In this document: positions 53,158-62,404 of the stretch, piece after piece
How the letters are laid out: each line of letters starts with the position of its first letter
Position numbering within the stretch: the first letter of the stretch is position 1
Source: Proteiniborus ethanoligenes
GTDB taxonomy: Bacteria > Bacillota > Clostridia > Tissierellales > Proteiniboraceae
Length of the DNA stretch: 64,000 nt
NCBI RefSeq assembly: GCF_900107485.1
Contig: NZ_FNQE01000002.1
Location: 62,001-126,000 of the forward strand
Direction of reading: 5' to 3'
Translations under genes and position numbers: made by a program
The notes under the pieces: generated by a model
The model's input: only the letters and a program-made list of their open reading frames with translations
Databases searched by the model: none
What the model was told of the DNA's origin: nothing

Positions 53158-54861
53158 ATTAGCGTAGATATTAAGATTGAGAAATTATTAGGTGGAGCAG
53201 CTAAAGGAAAAATAATGAAGATATATAAAAAGGCTGGTGACAACATAAATCCAGATGAGCCATTGTTTTTAGTAGAGGCCAACAAAAAATCTTCAGATAT
53301 TTTTCCTAATGGGAAAGGATTAATAAAAGAAATAAACGTTAAAGTTGGAGACATGGTTAATGTAGGGCAGGTTGTAGCTATATTAGATGGAGAAATAGTA
53401 GAAGCGAAAAAAGATACAAAACCATCCTTTGACTATCTTAAAGGCATGATGACACCTAAGAAAGAAGAAATTAAAGCTAAGGTCACGATTATTGGCTCTG
53501 GTCCAGGAGGTTATGTAGCAGCCATTAAGCTTGCTCAGCTAGGAGCAGATGTAGTAGTTGTTGAAAAAGATAAAATTGGTGGAACTTGCTTAAACAGAGG
53601 ATGTATTCCCACAAAAGCCCTAGTACGCTCAGCAGAGGTATATAGGAATATTTTAGAAGCAGATAATTACGGTTGCTTTGCTGAAAATTACGGGATTGAT
53701 ATTAATAAGGTAGTTTCTAGAAAAGATAGAATAGTATCTGAGCTAGGAGAAGGCATAAGTTATTTACTCCAAAAAAACAATGTCAAATTTATAACGGGAA
53801 ATGGTGAAATAATAAACGAAAATCAAGTATTTGTAAAAGATAAATTCAAAGAAACTACTATTAATACAGAATATATTATTATAGCAACAGGCTCAGCTGT
53901 TGCAAGTCTACCAATACCTGGTATTGAATCTAAGAATGTTTTTAATAGTACAAGCATAATGGAAATAAATGAATTACCAAAAGAGCTAGTTGTCATTGGT
54001 GGTGGAGTAATAGGAATGGAGTTTGCTTTTATTTTCAATAGCTTTGGCACAAAGGTATGGGTAGTTGAGTATATGGATAGAGTCTTACCTGGACTTGATG
54101 AGGACATATCTAATGAAATAATGAACATTGCAGAAAACAGAGGAATTAAAATATACACAGGTTCAAAGGTAGAACAGATACTAGAAGATGAGAAGGGAAA
54201 ATGTATAGTAAACTTCTCTAAAAACAATGAGAGCAAGCATATATCTACAGATAAAGTTCTTGTTTCAATAGGTAGACAGCCTTATATTGAAGGATTAAAT
54301 GTTGAAAAAGCCAATATAGAGTTAAATGAAAATAGGAAGTCTATTAGAGTAAATGAAGAAATGAGAACCAATATACCTAATATATATGCTATAGGTGATG
54401 TAACGGGTAATATTCAGCTTGCACATGTAGCTTCTACTCAAGGTATTGTAGCTGCTATGAATATTATGGGAGAAAAAAGTATAATGGACTATACGGTAGT
54501 ACCCAGTGCTATATTCACAGACCCTGAAATTGCATGTGTAGGCATAGATGAAGCTACAGCTCTCAAGCATAATTTAGAAATAGAAGTAGGGAAGTTCCCA
54601 TTTGCTTCAAACGGGAAAGCCTTAACATTAGGTTCTACTGAAGGATTTGTTAAAATTATTATAGACAAAACAACTAGAAAAGTAATAGGAGCTTCAATTA
54701 TAGGACCAAATGCTACAGACTTAATCAATGAAATTTCTATTTCCATAGCCAATGGACTCACAGTAGATCAAATAACTAAAACAATACATCCACATCCGAC
54801 AACATCAGAATCAGTATTCGAGGCAGCTTTAGCTGCAAATAATTGTTGTATTCACAATTAA
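53158..54861 (+). CDS. Dihydrolipoamide dehydrogenase with fused N-terminal lipoyl domain
   Basis: Residues 1-78 form a biotinyl/lipoyl-type domain whose modifiable Lys is K43 (EANKKSSD, corresponding to ETDK). A linker leads to a complete dihydrolipoamide dehydrogenase: FAD motif IGSGPGGYVAAIKLAQLGADV, redox Cys pair C144/C149 (GGTCLNRGCIPTKAL), NAD motif VVIGGGVIGMEFAF and the HPHPTTSE catalytic His. The start is unusual. The first in-frame ATG (53215) would cut off the first lipoyl strands, while an ATT codon at 53158 has GGGAGG 8 bases upstream. It lies 27 bases after the AhpD-like gene, so electrons could flow NADH to FAD to lipoyl to AhpD-like protein. Confidence 0.85.
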   Translation: MSVDIKIEKLLGGAAKGKIMKIYKKAGDNINPDEPLFLVEANKKSSDIFPNGKGLIKEINVKVGDMVNVGQVVAILDGEIVEAKKDTKPSFDYLKGMMTPKKEEIKAKVTIIGSGPGGYVAAIKLAQLGADVVVVEKDKIGGTCLNRGCIPTKALVRSAEVYRNILEADNYGCFAENYGIDINKVVSRKDRIVSELGEGISYLLQKNNVKFITGNGEIINENQVFVKDKFKETTINTEYIIIATGSAVASLPIPGIESKNVFNSTSIMEINELPKELVVIGGGVIGMEFAFIFNSFGTKVWVVEYMDRVLPGLDEDISNEIMNIAENRGIKIYTGSKVEQILEDEKGKCIVNFSKNNESKHISTDKVLVSIGRQPYIEGLNVEKANIELNENRKSIRVNEEMRTNIPNIYAIGDVTGNIQLAHVASTQGIVAAMNIMGEKSIMDYTVVPSAIFTDPEIACVGIDEATALKHNLEIEVGKFPFASNGKALTLGSTEGFVKIIIDKTTRKVIGASIIGPNATDLINEISISIANGLTVDQITKTIHPHPTTSESVFEAALAANNCCIHN

Positions 54862-54889
54862 TCTAGAAATAATAAATTAGAGTTTAAAC

Positions 54890-54919
54890 AGGCTTGGATT
54901 TAAAATATCCAAGCCTTTT
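54890..54919 (+). terminator. Terminator of the lipoyl-dehydrogenase operon
   Basis: AGGCTTGGAT pairs with ATCCAAGCCT (54907-54916), followed by TTTG. Confidence 0.82.
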
Positions 54920-55068
54920 GTTGTTCTTCTAAATCGAAAATTACCTTATGCTTCTTAAATTGAGTACTATCCAATTCCTACTATATAATGATATAATTAA
55001 TATTACATTCATTTTTAAAAGTATTTTAATAATTGAAGTAAGCCTAACCTATGGAAAGGAGAAAGCCG

Positions 55069-56433
55069 ATGAACACTCAAGAGAGAAGAGAACTCATACT
55101 CAGCGGAGACATATATAAAGTCATTATTACTTTGTCACTTCCAATTATGGTAAATAATTTAATACAAACACTTTATAACTTAGTAGATGGAATTTGGGTC
55201 AGTAAGCTTAGCTCTACTCACTTTGCTGCTACTGCATTCGTCTGGCCAGTAGTTTTTTTATTTATATCCTTAGGTATAGGCATCTCAATAGCAGGAACAT
55301 CCCTATTGTCTCAGCTAATAGGAGCAGGTGAATATGAAGAAGCAAGCAAATATTCTAGCCAACTTATGGTTATATCCTTAATAATATCTATTGGTTTTAC
55401 TGTTATAGGATATTTAACTAGTCCATACATAATAAAGCTGATGGGCGGAACAGGCACCCTTGCGGAATATAGTAACATATACCTAAAGATTACTTTTTTA
55501 GATATGCCGTTTATGTTCTTGTTTTTTTGCTTTAATTCAATTATGAATGCACAGGGTAACACATTAAGTCCAACAATACTTAGTGGAATAAGTGCAGTAC
55601 TAAACATTATATTAGATCCAATTTTTATTTTTACATTTAATATGGGTATAGCAGGCGCGGCAATAGCAACATTAGTGTCGAGAGCAGCTCTTTCAATTGT
55701 AGCCATATACATTTTAATGAAATCCTCTGCTGTTGTAAAACCTAATTTCAAGGACTTTAGATTTAATATAGAAATAATAAAGAGTATTGTGAAGGTAGGC
55801 TTACCTTCGTCAATTGGTCAATCTGGAGCATCCTTAGGCTTTATAGCACTTAATGGATTCATAGTTTCTTATGGGACATCTACTATAGCTGCATTTGGTA
55901 TGGTCAATAGAATTACTTCATTAATAATGCAGCCAGCAATGGGAGTAGGAGCTGCACTAACCTCAATTGTTGGGCAAAATCTTGGCTCTGGACAAACTGG
56001 AAGAGTAAAAGAGGCTTTTATAAAATCTTTAAAGCTTACAATATCCTTCTCAATATTGGGATGTGTTATAATGATATGGAAGGACAAGGAGATTATTAAT
56101 CTGTTTATGCAATCTAAGGATGATTTGGAGGTAATATCTCAAGGAATCAATTATCTAAGATACATATCAGTATCCATGCCGCTTATGGGTATATTCAGTA
56201 TATTCCAAGGCATATTTCAAGGATCTGGCCATACAAGGTACTCAATGGCAATGGAAGTTGGAAGGCTGTGGTTCGTAAGATTGCCAATGATATTACTATT
56301 CAAATATTTCACTGATATTGGTCCTACTGGCATATGGATTTCTATGAGTTTTAGTAACCTAATAGTATGTGCATATGGATTTGCTATTTATAAAAAGGGA
56401 TATTGGCAGAGAAAAGTAATTAAAGTAGCATAA
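55069..56433 (+). CDS. MATE-family multidrug efflux protein
   Basis: This is a cation-coupled exporter of 454 residues with about 12 membrane segments in two homologous halves (LSLPIMVNNLIQTLYNLVDGIWVSKL in the first, VGLPSSIGQSGASLGFIALNGFI in the second). The start is the ATG 7 bases after AAAGGAG, six codons into the longest frame. It is probably monocistronic, with CvfB following on its own. Substrate not predictable. Confidence 0.9.
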   Translation: MNTQERRELILSGDIYKVIITLSLPIMVNNLIQTLYNLVDGIWVSKLSSTHFAATAFVWPVVFLFISLGIGISIAGTSLLSQLIGAGEYEEASKYSSQLMVISLIISIGFTVIGYLTSPYIIKLMGGTGTLAEYSNIYLKITFLDMPFMFLFFCFNSIMNAQGNTLSPTILSGISAVLNIILDPIFIFTFNMGIAGAAIATLVSRAALSIVAIYILMKSSAVVKPNFKDFRFNIEIIKSIVKVGLPSSIGQSGASLGFIALNGFIVSYGTSTIAAFGMVNRITSLIMQPAMGVGAALTSIVGQNLGSGQTGRVKEAFIKSLKLTISFSILGCVIMIWKDKEIINLFMQSKDDLEVISQGINYLRYISVSMPLMGIFSIFQGIFQGSGHTRYSMAMEVGRLWFVRLPMILLFKYFTDIGPTGIWISMSFSNLIVCAYGFAIYKKGYWQRKVIKVA

Positions 56434-56523
56434 TTTACTAATAATAAGAATTGTAAGAGAACATAACTTTGTTATTTAATTTACAATTCTAATGAATAAA
56501 AGAAGAGGGCTGGAGGTTAAAAT

Positions 56524-57360
56524 ATGATTGAGTTAGGAAAAATTCAAGAGCTAGAGGTTGTAAGAAAGACTGAAATAGGTATATATTTAAATTCAAAAAG
56601 TGATAAAATAGGACCTGATATTTTATTACCTATTAAGCAAGTTCCACAGGATGTCCAAACAGGAGATGAAATAGAAGTATTTATTTATAGGGATTCAGAA
56701 GATAGATTAATAGCCACAACTAAAAAACCTAAAATAGTATTAGGTGAACTAGGAGTGCTTAAAGTAGTAGAAACTACTAGAATAGGCGCTTTTTTGGACT
56801 GGGGACTAGAAAAAGACTTATTTTTACCCTTCAAAGAGCAAATAGGTAAGGTGGAAAAAGGAAGAGAATATTTAGTAGGCTTATATGTAGATAAAAGCGA
56901 TAGACTTTGTGCAACTATGAAAACCAATAAAATATTAACTAGCAAATCACCCTATAAGGTAAACGATAAAGTTCAGGGAATAATCTATAGAATAAACAAA
57001 GACATGGGTGCATTTGTAGCTGTAGATAATAAATATGATAGCATGATACCAAAGCATGAAGTATATAGTAGCCATAGGATTGGAGACAAAATAGAAGCTA
57101 GAGTAACAAAGGTAAGAGAAGATGGGAAATTAGACCTAAGCATAAGAGAAAAAGCAAATGTGCAAACAGATGAGGATGTAATACAAATCTTAACCAAGAT
57201 GATTAAAAATGGAGGCATATTAAACCTAAATGACGATAGTTCACCAGAGGAGATAAAGAAGCAACTAAACATGAGCAAAGGTGCATTTAAAAGGGCCGTT
57301 GGAAGACTTCTAAAGGAGAAAAAGATCCAGATTATAGAAAAAGGAATAAAATTATCATAA
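56524..57360 (+). CDS. cvfB: CvfB-like RNA-binding protein with S1 domains
   Basis: This is an RNA-binding protein of the CvfB/YitL family: three S1-type OB domains in tandem (about 1-62, 70-135 and 145-212; e.g. VQGIIYRINKDMGAFVAVDN) and a C-terminal winged helix (LNLNDDSSPEEIKKQLNMSKGAFKRAVGRLLKEKKIQI). The 278-residue length fits. In staphylococci CvfB affects virulence gene expression. GAGGGCTGGAGG precedes the start. It is followed by a terminator. Confidence 0.9.
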   Translation: MIELGKIQELEVVRKTEIGIYLNSKSDKIGPDILLPIKQVPQDVQTGDEIEVFIYRDSEDRLIATTKKPKIVLGELGVLKVVETTRIGAFLDWGLEKDLFLPFKEQIGKVEKGREYLVGLYVDKSDRLCATMKTNKILTSKSPYKVNDKVQGIIYRINKDMGAFVAVDNKYDSMIPKHEVYSSHRIGDKIEARVTKVREDGKLDLSIREKANVQTDEDVIQILTKMIKNGGILNLNDDSSPEEIKKQLNMSKGAFKRAVGRLLKEKKIQIIEKGIKLS

Positions 57361-57390
57361 AAATTTAGCTGAGGTATGAAGATTTTATAA

Positions 57391-57435
57391 CAGAGAATTC
57401 TCGAAACTAATTTAAAGAATTCCTCTGTTTTTTTT
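57391..57435 (+). terminator. Terminator of cvfB
   Basis: CAGAGAATTCT pairs with AGAATTCCTCTG (57416-57427) with one bulge, followed by a run of nine T. Confidence 0.8.
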
Positions 57436-57457
57436 ATAAGGAATAGGAAAGTTTTAC
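57431..57457 (+). repeat. Dispersed 27-base repeat, copy 2
   Basis: Core TTATAAGGAATAGGAAAGTT; about 90% identical to the copy at 36545. Confidence 0.5.
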
Positions 57458-57488
57458 TGTTTAATTTTTTTGCTGCAATTAGAAGTTT

Positions 57489-57515
57489 TTCTTATAACGA
57501 ATAGGAAAGCCCTAT
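57489..57515 (+). repeat. Dispersed 27-base repeat, copy 3
   Basis: Core TTATAACGAATAGGAAAG; diverges in the last bases from the other two copies. Confidence 0.45.
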
Positions 57516-57686
57516 TTTTTCTTAATAAATTCATAATATATTTGTCATAGTAATTAAATGATTTAAGGATATAATTATAGTATGTTTTATCAAATCGAAA
57601 CATAATTTAGATGACTATTATTTTTATGAAGTAAATATTATAATATAAATGACTAAATTAACAAATATTTAATTGGAGTGGTATCT

Positions 57687-58757
57687 ATGACTACGATAAA
57701 TATGTTATCATCAGCTCAAAAAGTTAAAGGGCAAGGCGTGGCTTCTGCATATGTAGAACAAGTAAACCTCGTTAAATATGGGTTAACAGATGAATATAAG
57801 GTGGAAATAAATAGGTTTAAGCTTTCAGATATAACACACTATCATACTGTAGATTTTAAGCATTTTTTGAGCTTGCCTTTTGCGAAGGTTGCTGGTAAAA
57901 CAGTTGGATATGTTCATTTTCTCCCTGAAACATTAGACGAAAGCTTGGACATGCCAATATTATTTAAAAAGGTATTTTATAGATATATCATTGCATTCTA
58001 TAATAGTATGGATTATTTAGTTACTGTTAATCCTCATTTCATAGATAAGCTTTACGAATATGGTATAGATAAAAAAAAGATAACCTACATACCTAATTTT
58101 GTTTCATCTAAAGAATTTTATCCCTATAATAGAGAACGAAAGAATGAAATAAGAAGAAAATATAGTATAGACGAGAATACATTCGTAGTATTAGGTGTGG
58201 GTCAGGTGCAAACACGAAAAGGAGTATTAGACTTCATAAAGGTTGCCGAATCTATGCCCGATGTTCAATTTGTTTGGGCCGGAGGCTTTTCGTTTGGAAG
58301 GATTACCAGTGGATATAAAGAGCTTAAAAAAATAGTCGAAGACCCACCGAAAAATGTAAAATTCATAGGGATTATAGAAAGAAAAGATATGAATTCAGTA
58401 TATAATATTGCTGATACTTTGTTTATGCCCTCATACAATGAATTATTCCCTATGGCCATTTTAGAGGCAATGAATTGTAATTTGCCCATAGTTTTAAGAG
58501 ATATAGACATATATAAAAATATACTTTTTGATTACTATTTAAGAGCTGAAGATAACAATGGATTTAAAGAAATATTATATAATCTAAAACAAGATAAAGA
58601 TTATTATAAAAAGGCTCAAAAAAGTTCTAAAAAAGGAAGTTCATATTATTCAAAGGAACATGTTCTACTCTTATGGCAAAAGTTTTATGATAATGTACGT
58701 AAGGATTTGAAGACAAACCGTCTTTTAGGCAAACGCTATGAAAAAAAATCTAATTAA
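57687..58757 (+). CDS. Glycosyltransferase family 4 protein
   Basis: This is a GT-B fold glycosyltransferase of 356 residues. The donor-binding half has FVVLGVGQVQTRKGVLDFIKVAESMPDVQFVWAGG and the E-x7-E motif NELFPMAILEAM that contacts the nucleotide-sugar phosphate and ribose. No signal peptide is seen. Relatives glucosylate diacylglycerol or other lipids. The start is the ATG 8 bases after TTGGAGTGG, three codons into the longest frame. It overlaps the next, flippase-like gene by 20 bases, which supports a glycolipid or surface-polymer role. Confidence 0.88.
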   Translation: MTTINMLSSAQKVKGQGVASAYVEQVNLVKYGLTDEYKVEINRFKLSDITHYHTVDFKHFLSLPFAKVAGKTVGYVHFLPETLDESLDMPILFKKVFYRYIIAFYNSMDYLVTVNPHFIDKLYEYGIDKKKITYIPNFVSSKEFYPYNRERKNEIRRKYSIDENTFVVLGVGQVQTRKGVLDFIKVAESMPDVQFVWAGGFSFGRITSGYKELKKIVEDPPKNVKFIGIIERKDMNSVYNIADTLFMPSYNELFPMAILEAMNCNLPIVLRDIDIYKNILFDYYLRAEDNNGFKEILYNLKQDKDYYKKAQKSSKKGSSYYSKEHVLLLWQKFYDNVRKDLKTNRLLGKRYEKKSN

Positions 58758-59748
58758 ATTGATAATAGGATTATTATTTAGTGCAGGAGTTTTTACTTAT
58801 ATTATTCTAATTAATGGATTTGAAAACTTTAAAAAGCAGCTAATTACTCTAAATTTATTTTGGATAATTCTTGCTATTACTGCAATGGTCATTTATTGGA
58901 TATTAGAAGCCATAGTGCTTTATATAATAGCTAATTCATCACACAGAAAGATCAAGTTTAAGGAATCTTTTAGAGTTACTATGATGGGACAATTTTTTAA
59001 TTCCATAACTCCATTTGCCACAGGCGGACAGCCTGCACAAGCATATGAACTGACTAAAAATGGCATAAGCCTAGGTGTGGCAGGCTCTATCCTGACTGGC
59101 AAGTTTATAATATATCAGACAATCTTAACCATTTATTCTGCCGCTATACTAGTATTTAAATTAGGTTTTTTTAGAGAGAGATTGTCAAATTTTACTCATT
59201 TAGCAGCTCTAGGATTTGCTATTAATACAGCTGTGATAATTTTCTTAATACTGCTTTCTTCATATATGAATTTTGCCCACAAATTACTATTATTTTTATG
59301 TGGAGGTTTAGAAAAACTAAAGATTATAAAAAACACAAACAAAGTTGTAGACAGAGTGGAAAATCAGCTTTTGCTGTTTCGTGAAAGCTTCATAACAATG
59401 AGAAGTAATGTATTATTAATTTTGAAGACTTCAATATTGACCACGCTACAGCTAATGGCGTTTTTCACCATACCTTATTTTATATATAGAGCATTTGGCT
59501 TAAGAGGTCATAGTATAGTTAATATGGTTTCTGCTAAAGCTTTTGTTGTTATGATTACATCATTTGTTCCTATACCTGGGGCAAGCGGTGGTGCCGAAGG
59601 AAGCTTTTATTTGTTTTTTAGCTTATTTTTTGGTAAAAATATTATTGGTACAGCTGTATTGTTATGGAGAATTATAACCTTCTATTTTAATTTGCTATTC
59701 GGGGGGCTGTCTACCTTAATGTCGAAAAGAGAATATAATGTTCAATAA
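58738..59748 (+). CDS. Flippase-like membrane protein (lysylphosphatidylglycerol synthase TM / UPF0104 family)
   Basis: This is a membrane protein of 336 residues with about eight segments. It belongs to the family defined by the membrane part of MprF (FNSITPFATGGQPAQAYELTKNGISLG and FVPIPGASGGAEGSFYLFF are hallmark motifs). It lacks the soluble lysyl-transferase domain, so it is not an aminoacylating enzyme. It overlaps the glycosyltransferase gene, so it may translocate the glycolipid product; that is inferred from the pairing. Confidence 0.88.
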   Translation: MKKNLIKLIIGLLFSAGVFTYIILINGFENFKKQLITLNLFWIILAITAMVIYWILEAIVLYIIANSSHRKIKFKESFRVTMMGQFFNSITPFATGGQPAQAYELTKNGISLGVAGSILTGKFIIYQTILTIYSAAILVFKLGFFRERLSNFTHLAALGFAINTAVIIFLILLSSYMNFAHKLLLFLCGGLEKLKIIKNTNKVVDRVENQLLLFRESFITMRSNVLLILKTSILTTLQLMAFFTIPYFIYRAFGLRGHSIVNMVSAKAFVVMITSFVPIPGASGGAEGSFYLFFSLFFGKNIIGTAVLLWRIITFYFNLLFGGLSTLMSKREYNVQ

Positions 59749-59807
59749 ACACATAGATTAAAGGAATTTTTTCTTCACAATGCTAATTAGAATAATTTTA
59801 AAATCAT

Positions 59808-59858
59808 AAAAATAGCTCTCATGTTTTAGTTTAATAAAACCTAGTAGCTATTTTTATT
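59808..59858 (+). terminator. Terminator of the glycosyltransferase operon
   Basis: AAAAATAGCT pairs with AGCTATTTTT (59846-59855), with an inner GTTTTA/TAAAAC pair. AT-rich. Confidence 0.6.
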
Positions 59859-60022
59859 TATGTAAAAATTATAGATTAAATTGGTAAAAAATAAAGGATT
59901 TTGAAAGAATATGTAGAAGTAAAAATCATGATTAATCATTGTTATTAGTAAAGAGCATAGGGCCTTAAACAGCTACTTATTGTAGTTCTACTAGGGAACA
60001 ATTGGCTAAGGGGGAAATTACT

Positions 60023-61477
60023 GTGAAAAGGAAGGTCTATATAATTATTTTAGTAGCTTTTATTGTAGGTTTCTTTATAGTAACTAGAACTCCTAAGGAT
60101 GCTTCTTTTGACGAATCGATTACATTGCGTGTAGCTGGTGACAACAATCATCCTCCCTATGAATATGTAGATGAGAATGGAATTTTTAAGGGGTTTAATG
60201 TAGACATTATGAATGCATTGTCTATTGAGCTAGGAATACATATTGAGTACATGCCTATGGAATGGAGCAATGCGGTAAAAGCTCTTGAAGAAAAAAAAGT
60301 AGACCTTATACAAGGTATATCTAAGACTGAAGAGAGGGAAAAGAAATTTCTGTTTACAAAACCTACAGCAATTAACTCTCAAAGTATTTTTGTTATGAAG
60401 GACACTAGTATTGTTTCAGGCATAGAAGATTTATCAGGACTAAGGGTAGCTCTTCAGGAAGGGGACATAAATCACGAAATATTAAAAAACATACCTAATA
60501 TTGTTTTAATTACAAAATCTGATCAGAAAGAAGCTATAAATGCTTTAATAAGTGGAGAAGTGGATGCTAGTGTTGGTAACAGGCTTACAGGGTTATATTA
60601 TTCTCAAAGAGAGAGAATGTCTCATTTAGTAAAAATAGTTGGAGAACCTATGAGAATAACAGAATACGGTATTGCAACTTATATGGGAAATGAAAACCTA
60701 GTACTTACATTAGACCAGGGCTTAGAAAGACTAAAAACTAATGGAACATACGATAAAATATATAGCAAATGGTTTGGAGAGGAAATAACCCAAAGAAAAG
60801 ATATAATAAAAGCATATTTAAAGGAAATTACAATAATTACAGGAGTAATTTTTATTATAATTATACTTTTTATTATATGGAATAAAAAATTATCTAAAGA
60901 GGTTTATAAAAGGACAAAGGAGCTCCAAGCAGCTAATAAAGAGTTGCTTTTATATCAAAAAGAAATACACAAGCTTGCATATTATGATACTGTTACATCT
61001 TTACCTAACAGAGCCTTTTTAACAGAGGCTATAAATAAATCTATTTCTCAAGCATCTGTTTGGAATACCAAGTTTGCTTTGCTTATTTTGGATTTAGATA
61101 AATTTAAGGATATTAATGATACATTAGGCCATGAAGCAGGAGATATGGTATTAAAGCTAGTAGGAGAAAGAGTTAATAAAGTTGTGAGAAAATCAGATGT
61201 ATTTGGCCGATTTGGTGGAGATGAATTTTTAGTATTGATGACAGAAATAAACCATACAAATGAAGCTATTAGCTTAGCTAACAGAATCTTAGATGCATTT
61301 AAAACGCCTTTTATTCTTTATGAGGAATATATTCATGTAACCACTAGTATAGGCATAGGCATATATCCTGAAGCAGGTGAGACAGCTCGTGCTATAATGA
61401 AGAATGCGGACATGTCTATGTATAGAGCTAAAAATAGTGGAGGAAACAGATATTGTATATATACTAAAGAGATATAG
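60023..61477 (+). CDS. Diguanylate cyclase with extracellular amino-acid-type binding domain
   Basis: This is a membrane sensor that makes cyclic-di-GMP. A signal-anchor (about 4-22), an extracellular SBP_bac_3 domain (about 35-250; LRVAGDNNHPPYEYVDENGIFKGFNVDIM), a membrane helix (about 272-292) and a short coiled coil precede the GGDEF domain. The GGDEF motif is intact at residues 398-402 (GRFGGDEFLVL). An RxxD inhibitory site (RKSD) lies five residues upstream, so product inhibition is likely. The start is the GTG 8 bases after AAGGGGG. Its sensor class is the same as that of the hybrid kinase at 22384, so the two may read related nutrients with opposite effects on c-di-GMP. Confidence 0.92.
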   Translation: MKRKVYIIILVAFIVGFFIVTRTPKDASFDESITLRVAGDNNHPPYEYVDENGIFKGFNVDIMNALSIELGIHIEYMPMEWSNAVKALEEKKVDLIQGISKTEEREKKFLFTKPTAINSQSIFVMKDTSIVSGIEDLSGLRVALQEGDINHEILKNIPNIVLITKSDQKEAINALISGEVDASVGNRLTGLYYSQRERMSHLVKIVGEPMRITEYGIATYMGNENLVLTLDQGLERLKTNGTYDKIYSKWFGEEITQRKDIIKAYLKEITIITGVIFIIIILFIIWNKKLSKEVYKRTKELQAANKELLLYQKEIHKLAYYDTVTSLPNRAFLTEAINKSISQASVWNTKFALLILDLDKFKDINDTLGHEAGDMVLKLVGERVNKVVRKSDVFGRFGGDEFLVLMTEINHTNEAISLANRILDAFKTPFILYEEYIHVTTSIGIGIYPEAGETARAIMKNADMSMYRAKNSGGNRYCIYTKEI

Positions 61478-61480
61478 AGT

Positions 61481-61510
61481 AAAAAGATGGTTATTAGAAC
61501 CATCTTTTTT
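61481..61510. terminator. Bidirectional terminator
   Basis: AAAAAGATGGTT pairs with AACCATCTTTTT (61498-61509) around a 5-base loop. It serves the GGDEF gene and the convergent pseudouridine synthase gene, whose stop it overlaps. Confidence 0.87.
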
Positions 61511-62204
61511 TAATATGAAATATATTCCAAGGGTACTCATCATATGGGTAGCTATAAAATGTTACTAATTCATTACTATCTGGATGCTTAAAAGCTAACT
61601 TATGTGCCCATAGGGATATTTGACTCCATTCCTTTTTCTTAATAAAGGTTTTATTATACTTGTTGTCACCCCATATAGGTATCCCTCCATTAGAAAGCTG
61701 AACTCTAATTTGATGATGTCTTCCAGTTTCTAAGCTTATACTCATAAGGCTTAATTCTCCGTATTCATTAGTTTTTACAGTGTCAATAAGCTGGTACTTT
61801 AAAACGGCTTCCTTTGAACCTTTAGTATTTTGTGGAACTACCTTACTCATATTAATAGTTATAAGCTTCTTCAAATAATCTCTAAACTCTCCAGATGGAC
61901 TACTAGGCTTACCACATACTATTGTTAAATATTCCTTTAAAAAGCCTTGTTCAGATATTTGCTTAGATAGGCTTCTATTAGCTTCCTTAGTTTTAGCAAG
62001 AACTAGAACTCCGCCTACAGGTCGGTCAAGTCTATGAACAAGTCCTAGGTAGGGCTTTTCCTTCAAGACCTCTTTTTCTACGCAATGATTAATTAGAATA
62101 CTCATTAAATCTTCATCTAGAGTTTTATCACTTTGGCAGGGCATTTTAGGAGGCTTTTCTACTACTATTATATTCCTGTCCTCAAAAAGTATTTTAGCTT
62201 TCAT
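61494..62204 (-). CDS. RluA-family pseudouridine synthase
   Basis: This is an RNA pseudouridine synthase of 236 residues. The catalytic Asp is D60 in VHRLDRPVGGVLVLAKT. The C-terminal GRHHQIRVQLSNGGIPIWGDNKY is the other hallmark of the family. The N terminus ILFEDRNIIVVEKPPKMPCQSD is typical of the RluA/RluD group without an S4 domain. The start is the ATG 7 bases after AAGGAG, 14 codons into the longest frame. The RNA site cannot be told. Confidence 0.9.
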   Translation of the reverse strand: MKAKILFEDRNIIVVEKPPKMPCQSDKTLDEDLMSILINHCVEKEVLKEKPYLGLVHRLDRPVGGVLVLAKTKEANRSLSKQISEQGFLKEYLTIVCGKPSSPSGEFRDYLKKLITINMSKVVPQNTKGSKEAVLKYQLIDTVKTNEYGELSLMSISLETGRHHQIRVQLSNGGIPIWGDNKYNKTFIKKKEWSQISLWAHKLAFKHPDSNELVTFYSYPYDEYPWNIFHIKKRWF

Positions 62205-62334
62205 TTTGATTCTCCTTAGTATATTATTATAGTTAGATTTTTTCAAAAAAACATAAAAATATCAATAGAAAAAACAAAATTATTTTATTAATCTTTTTGG
62301 GATTTTTGTAGTTCCTGTTAAATGTATAACTTTG

Positions 62335-62364
62335 TTGAAAAATGTTGAAACCATATGTTATAAT
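62335..62364 (+). promoter_or_regulatory. Promoter of the ferritin-like gene
   Basis: TTGAAA, an 18-base spacer and TATAAT with TG at the extended -10, 40 bases before the start codon. Confidence 0.65.
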
Positions 62365-62404
62365 TTAATAGCATGACTTAAAACACTAGGAAGGAAGTTA
62401 AGAA

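Larger units (their letters stand above)
57361..57686. other. Intergenic region with terminator and two dispersed repeats
   Basis: No gene. It holds the cvfB terminator and two copies of a 27-base repeat. The last 150 bases are AT-rich without a convincing promoter. Confidence 0.65.

Noticed and set aside
58738-59748. MprF-type lysyl-phosphatidylglycerol synthase
   Set aside because: Only the membrane flippase-like part is present; the soluble aminoacyl-transferase domain is missing.
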